From the NCBI GenBank assembly GCA_031360885.1, contig JANMCC010000341.1, positions 1 to 9,842 on the forward strand: a stretch of 9,842 bases of DNA. Reading direction: 5' to 3'. The stretch comes from Schlegelella_A sp031360885 (GTDB lineage Bacteria > Pseudomonadota > Gammaproteobacteria > Burkholderiales > Burkholderiaceae_C). The number at the start of each line of letters is the position of its first letter. Position 1 is the first letter of the stretch. The position numbers and the translations under genes are program-made. The notes beneath the pieces were generated by a model. That model was given only the letters and a program-made list of their open reading frames with translations, was not told where the DNA came from and did no database searches. Positions 7,155 to 9,842 of this stretch are shown here, piece by piece.

Positions 7155-8365
7155 GTGTGGTTGAGCACCAGGTCGAAGGCGTCGAAGTTGCGCCAGCGGC
7201 GGTCGGGGTCGATGTCCTTCAGGCGTCGGTTGAAGATCAGCGGCACGCGCTGCTCGGACACGCCGCCGTGCGAGCGCAGCGGCACTTCGAGGGCCGAGAG
7301 GTCGTGGCGGGCGATCGAGGTGCCGATCACCTTCGAGCGCTCGGAAACGACGATCAGGTCGCCGATGCGGTCGACCGGCAGCTCGAAGAAGGCGGCAGCC
7401 TCCTCGCGCGAGCGCACGCTCTCGACCCCGCGCAGCGCCGCGATCCGCACCGCTCGCGCCGGCGAGTCGATGTCTTCGGGCAGGTAGACGGTGGCGAACG
7501 AGCCGAGCGCGCCGTGGTGCACGACGTAGGGGTCGGTGATCGGCAGGATCACCCGCGCCCGGCCGGCGCCCAGCCACTCGTCGAGCACGTCCTGCAGATA
7601 GAGGACGTCGGGCGCGCCGTCCATCTTCGTCTTCGCGTTCATGCCGTGGTCGGCGGTGAGCGCGATCGCGCAGCCCATGGCGTCGAGCCGGCCAAGGTAG
7701 CCGTCCATCATTCGGTAGAAGGCGTCGGCGCCCTCGGTGCCGGGGGCGTGCTTGTGCTGCACGTAGTCGGTGGTCGAGAGGTACATCACGTCGGGCCGGC
7801 GCTCGTGCGCCATCAGCTCCACGCCGGCGGCGAACACGAACTCCGACAGCTCGGCGCTGTAGACCGAAGGCACCGGCATGCCGACCCGCTCGACGACGTC
7901 GTGGATGCCGTTCTCGTCCTCGGTCGCCTGGTCGGCCTTCTCGGCCGAGAAGCAGATGCCCTTCATGCCGTGGCCGAGGAGCTTGCGCAACTTGTCCTTG
8001 GCGGTGATCACGGCGAGCGACTGGCCGGCGTTGGCGAGCGCAGCCAGGATGGTCGGCGCGCGCAGCCACTTCGGGTCGTTCATCATCACCTCGGTGCCCG
8101 AGGCGACGTCGAACAGGTAGTTGCCGCAGATGCCGTGCACGGAAGGCGGCACGCCGGTCACGATCGACAGGTTGTTCGGGTTGGTGAAGCTCGGGATCAC
8201 GCAGTCGGCGGTGAGCACCGTCCCGGTCGCGAGCACGCCCTTCATCCACGGCGTGTGGCCGTGCGACACCGCCTGGGCGATGTACTCCGGCTCGCAGCCG
8301 TCCACGCAGACGACGACGGTCGGCTGGCGCGCCAGCCGGTAGCCGCGGCCGTTGACCTCGATCAT
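7151..8365 (-). CDS. phnA: Phosphonoacetate hydrolase
   Basis: The 404-residue enzyme of the alkaline-phosphatase/nucleotide-pyrophosphatase superfamily hydrolyses phosphonoacetate to acetate and Pi at a two-metal site. All expected metal or nucleophile residues can be placed: Asp22 (VDGCEPEY), Thr61 (PSFTNPNN, the nucleophile), Asp200 and His204 (TTDYVQHKH), Asp239-His240 (TADHGMN) and His366 (RSHGG). Asp22 and Thr61 keep the spacing I recall for Asp29 and Thr68 of the Sinorhizobium enzyme. The AKDK motif at 122-125 lies where substrate-contacting lysines are known. Length matches known PhnA proteins (about 400-420). No signal peptide is present, so it acts in the cytoplasm. The ATG at 8365 overlaps the regulator's TGA (ATGA), and the 3' end overlaps the Na/Pi gene (TTGA). 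In known routes phosphonoacetate comes from phosphonoacetaldehyde; the enzymes that make it are not in this window. Confidence 0.95.
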   Translation of the reverse strand: MIEVNGRGYRLARQPTVVVCVDGCEPEYIAQAVSHGHTPWMKGVLATGTVLTADCVIPSFTNPNNLSIVTGVPPSVHGICGNYLFDVASGTEVMMNDPKWLRAPTILAALANAGQSLAVITAKDKLRKLLGHGMKGICFSAEKADQATEDENGIHDVVERVGMPVPSVYSAELSEFVFAAGVELMAHERRPDVMYLSTTDYVQHKHAPGTEGADAFYRMMDGYLGRLDAMGCAIALTADHGMNAKTKMDGAPDVLYLQDVLDEWLGAGRARVILPITDPYVVHHGALGSFATVYLPEDIDSPARAVRIAALRGVESVRSREEAAAFFELPVDRIGDLIVVSERSKVIGTSIARHDLSALEVPLRSHGGVSEQRVPLIFNRRLKDIDPDRRWRNFDAFDLVLNHT

Positions 8366-9099
8366 CGCGCCGCCTTCACGGGCGCGGCCTCGGCCGCGCC
8401 GTCGGCCGCCGGCCGCGGGTGGTTCTTCAGCGTGCGCGCCTTGCTCTCCATGACGTGCTCGAACATGGCGCGGCCGGCCAGATCGGCGTCGCCCGAGGCG
8501 ATCGCCTTGACGATCTGGCGGTGCTCGTTGGCCGAGATCGGCATCAGGGTCGCCTCGGCGAGGTTGAGGCGGCGGAACAGGCTCAGCTCCTTGATCAGCT
8601 TGCGATAGATCGCCGTCAGCTTGGCGTTGCCCGCCAGCTCGACCGCCCGGTCGTGGAAGCGCAGGTTGAGCAGGTGGTAGCTGTGCGCGTCCTTGGCCTT
8701 GGCGGCCTGGTCCATCTGCTCGACCAGGGCGCGCACCTCCTTCAGCGCCGCGGGAGCGATCGTTTCGGCCAGCCGCCGGCCGACGAACTCCTCCATCGTC
8801 GCGCGCAGGTCGAAGATGTCGATCGCTTCTGCGACCGGCAGGCTGCGCACGAACACGCCCCGGTTCTTCTCGGTGCGCACCAGGCCGGCTTCCTCGAGCA
8901 TGCGGAAGGCTTCGCGCAGGGGCCCGCGCGAGACGCCGAGCCGCGTCGCCAGGGCCACCTCGGTCAGCTTTTCTCCGGGCGGAAGCTCGCCCGAGAGGAT
9001 CATCCGCTCGAGCTCGCTCTGCACCACGCTCGAGAGCGAGCTGGTCTGCAGGAGCGTGATGGTCGGGTGCGGTGCCGGGACGGCGGCGGCTGCGGGCAT
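8362..9099 (-). CDS. phnR: GntR-family (FCD subfamily) regulator of phosphonate utilisation
   Basis: The 245-residue protein has an N-terminal winged helix (about 24-87, with GEKLTEVALATRLGVSRGPL at 42-61) and an all-helical FCD effector domain (about 93-220). In FCD proteins a metal is held by Asp-x3-His and two later His. Here His149, His193 and His215 are kept, but the Asp position is Asn145 (NLRFH). It is the first gene of the minus-strand operon and diverges from a binding-protein gene, so it probably controls both directions with a phosphonate or breakdown product as effector. The ATG at 9099 is preferred over an in-frame TTG at 9144, because a -35/-10 pair lies between them and the TTG extension has no conserved look. 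No ribosome site precedes the ATG, which fits the predicted leaderless transcript. The family matches the phnR-type regulators of Burkholderiales; the effector is unknown. Confidence 0.88.
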   Translation of the reverse strand: MPAAAAVPAPHPTITLLQTSSLSSVVQSELERMILSGELPPGEKLTEVALATRLGVSRGPLREAFRMLEEAGLVRTEKNRGVFVRSLPVAEAIDIFDLRATMEEFVGRRLAETIAPAALKEVRALVEQMDQAAKAKDAHSYHLLNLRFHDRAVELAGNAKLTAIYRKLIKELSLFRRLNLAEATLMPISANEHRQIVKAIASGDADLAGRAMFEHVMESKARTLKNHPRPAADGAAEAAPVKAAR

Positions 9100-9105
9100 G
9101 GCGCG

Positions 9106-9134
9106 AGTAGACCCGGCCGATGGCCGATTGTCAA
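9106..9134 (-). promoter_or_regulatory. Predicted sigma-70 promoter of the phnR operon
   Basis: On the minus strand TTGACA (9134-9129, perfect -35) is followed after 17 bp by TCTACT (9111-9106, 4 of 6 bases of the -10 consensus). With normal spacing transcription starts at about 9099, the A of the phnR ATG, implying a leaderless or nearly leaderless mRNA. The -35 box lies inside the operator-like palindrome at 9126-9139. Confidence 0.55.
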
Positions 9135-9139
9135 CAATC
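9126..9139. promoter_or_regulatory. GntR/FCD-type operator palindrome
   Basis: GATTGT-CA-ACAATC is an exact 14-bp palindrome with a 2-bp centre. Its core, TTGT-CA-ACAA, fits the general FadR/FCD-type operator pattern (half-sites of the form TnGT and ACnA). It overlaps the -35 box of the predicted phnR promoter, so binding would block phnR transcription (autorepression). It lies 12 bp upstream of the sigma-70 candidate and 80 bp upstream of the sigma-54 candidate facing the binding-protein gene. Confidence 0.6.
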
Positions 9140-9151
9140 TCCAAGAAACAG

Positions 9152-9181
9152 TTGACGCTTTCGATGAGCCGCGCCTAGACT
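9152..9181 (+). promoter_or_regulatory. Weak sigma-70 promoter candidate for the binding-protein gene
   Basis: TTGACG (9152-9157, 5 of 6) is followed after 18 bp by TAGACT (9176-9181, 4 of 6). It would give a start near 9188 and a leader of about 95 nt. It competes with the better-matched sigma-54 site further downstream; both could be used under different conditions. Confidence 0.3.
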
Positions 9182-9219
9182 GCCCGCGGCGCGGAAGTCG
9201 CGCAGGACTGTCATCGAAC

Positions 9220-9235
9220 TGGCATAGGCTTTGCA
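9220..9235 (+). promoter_or_regulatory. Predicted sigma-54 (RpoN) -24/-12 promoter of the transporter operon
   Basis: TGGCA (9220-9224) and TTGCA (9231-9235) are set so that the key GG (9221-9222) and GC (9233-9234) are 12 bp apart, the fixed spacing of RpoN promoters. Only two bases (T9225, A9226) differ from the TGGCACG-N4-TTGC[AT] consensus. Transcription would start near 9246, giving a 36-nt leader with a GGGAG ribosome site (9271-9275). No obvious NtrC site (TGCAC-N-GTGCA type) is visible upstream, so the activator is unknown. Confidence 0.5.
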
Positions 9236-9253
9236 CGTGCGCGCATCGCACGT
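9235..9253 (+). repeat. Short hairpin around the predicted transporter start site
   Basis: ACGTGCG (9235-9241) and CGCACGT (9247-9253) form an exact 7-bp inverted repeat with loop CGCAT. It begins at the last base of the -12 element and spans the predicted sigma-54 start point, 29 nt before the ATG. It could be a second protein-binding site, or chance in GC-rich DNA. Confidence 0.25.
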
Positions 9254-9281
9254 TCCCACAATACTCATCAGGGAGTTCCGC

Positions 9282-9842
9282 ATGAAACCGGGTTCTATCA
9301 AGGCGCTGTTCGGCGCCGTGCTGCTCGCTGCTTCCTTCGGCGCCCTGGCGCAGAAGAGCACGCTCACCGTCTACACCGCGCTCGAGACCGACCAGCTCAA
9401 GGCCTACGAGGCCGGCTTCAACAAGGTCAACCCGAACATCGAGATCAAGTGGGTTCGCGACTCCACCGGCGTGATCACCGCCAAGCTGCTCGCCGAGAAG
9501 GCGAACCCGCAGGCCGACGTGGTGATGGGCGTGGCCGCCTCCAGCCTGGCCCTGCTCGATTCGCAGGGCATGCTGATCCCGTACGCGCCGCTCAACCTCG
9601 ACGCGATCATGTCCGCCTACCGCGACAAGAAGAACCCGCCCGCCTGGTTCGGCATGGACGTCTGGGGCGCGACGGTCTGCTTCAACACCGTCGAGGCGCA
9701 GAAGAAGGGCATTCCCAAGCCCGAGACCTGGAAGGACCTCACCAAGCCGGCCTACAAGGGCCAGATCGTGATGCCGAATCCGGCCTCCTCGGGCACCGGC
9801 TTCTTCGACGTCACCGCCTGGCTCACGCTCTGGGGCGACCAG
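9282..9842 (+). CDS. Periplasmic binding protein, 2-aminoethylphosphonate ABC transporter type (5' part)
   Basis: The 187 codons in the window run off the right edge without a stop; the family is usually about 340-350 residues. An N-terminal signal peptide is clear: basic start (Lys2, Lys7), hydrophobic core at 8-20 and an ALA cleavage motif before Gln24. The mature part begins with LTVYTALETDQLKAY and continues with DSTGVITAKLLAEKANPQAD and NPASSGTGFF. This is the pattern of ferric-type (family 1) binding proteins in the phosphonate-specific branch named PhnS-like or AepX. Such proteins deliver 2-aminoethylphosphonate to an inner-membrane ABC permease, whose genes would follow outside the window. 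The ATG at 9282 has GGGAG 6 nt upstream. It diverges from phnR, with operator and promoter candidates between them. The family is confident; the ligand is inferred from family and neighbours. Confidence 0.88.
   Translation, partial: MKPGSIKALFGAVLLAASFGALAQKSTLTVYTALETDQLKAYEAGFNKVNPNIEIKWVRDSTGVITAKLLAEKANPQADVVMGVAASSLALLDSQGMLIPYAPLNLDAIMSAYRDKKNPPAWFGMDVWGATVCFNTVEAQKKGIPKPETWKDLTKPAYKGQIVMPNPASSGTGFFDVTAWLTLWGDQ

Noticed and set aside
5460..7487. Plus-strand open frame of 675 codons opposite the Na/Pi gene
   Set aside because: Its product is an improbable run of Asp/Glu/His/Gln with no membrane or fold pattern, and it lies opposite a gene with clear family motifs.
7157..8608. Plus-strand open frame of 483 codons opposite phnA
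   Set aside because: Stop-free only because of codon bias on the other strand; phnA carries a complete catalytic set.
9099..9144. Longer N-terminus for the GntR regulator from TTG at 9144
   Set aside because: The predicted -35 and -10 boxes and the palindrome lie inside this extension, and the added residues show nothing conserved.
1..9842. CRISPR arrays, tRNA or rRNA genes, transposase genes
   Set aside because: No regularly spaced direct repeats, cloverleaf-like segments, rRNA-like stretches or transposase-like frames were seen. The only mobile-looking item is the short repeat near 5206-5290.

Overview
The window is very GC-rich and tightly packed, and all of its complete genes are typical of Betaproteobacteria, most likely Burkholderiales. 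The best lineage clue is a C/G-rich interspersed repeat at about 5206-5290, which looks like repeats I recall from Comamonadaceae and the Rubrivivax-Leptothrix-Methylibium group. This assignment is inferred from memory of such repeats, not from a search.

The region is a phosphonate-catabolism locus. Seven genes lie on the minus strand, transcribed from right to left. They are a GntR/FCD regulator (phnR-like, 8362-9099), phosphonoacetate hydrolase phnA (7151-8365), a Na/Pi-cotransporter/PhoU-like protein (5472-7154), a PhnZ/TmpB-type HD-domain diiron oxygenase (4834-5469), an EamA/DMT-type permease (3983-4837), a two-domain FAD/GcvT oxidoreductase of the dimethylglycine/sarcosine dehydrogenase type (1402-3882), and an MFS transporter (185-1405). 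Four junctions share bases in an NTGA arrangement and one is separated by 2 nt. Only the permease/FAD gene junction has a real gap (100 nt), and it holds a nested hairpin. On the plus strand, diverging from phnR, begins a periplasmic binding protein of the 2-aminoethylphosphonate ABC transporter type (9282 to the window end, incomplete).

The 182-bp divergent region (9100-9281) holds the visible control sites. A 14-bp palindrome of the GntR/FCD operator type overlaps a perfect TTGACA -35 box for phnR, and the spacing predicts a leaderless phnR mRNA. On the plus strand there is a strong sigma-54-type -24/-12 match and a weaker sigma-70 candidate.

Proposed working model: the ABC system imports an aminophosphonate. 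PhnA cleaves phosphonoacetate to acetate and Pi. The HD oxygenase cleaves an alpha-hydroxyphosphonate to a carboxylate and Pi. The FAD/GcvT enzyme could N-demethylate a resulting methylated glycine with transfer of the C1 unit to tetrahydrofolate. The Na/Pi protein may vent surplus Pi. The upstream enzymes needed for a full pathway (PhnW, an aldehyde dehydrogenase, a PhnY/TmpA-type hydroxylase) are not in the window. The most unusual points are the repeat inserted in frame in the oxygenase gene and the linkage of a C-P-cleaving oxygenase to a folate-type N-demethylating dehydrogenase.
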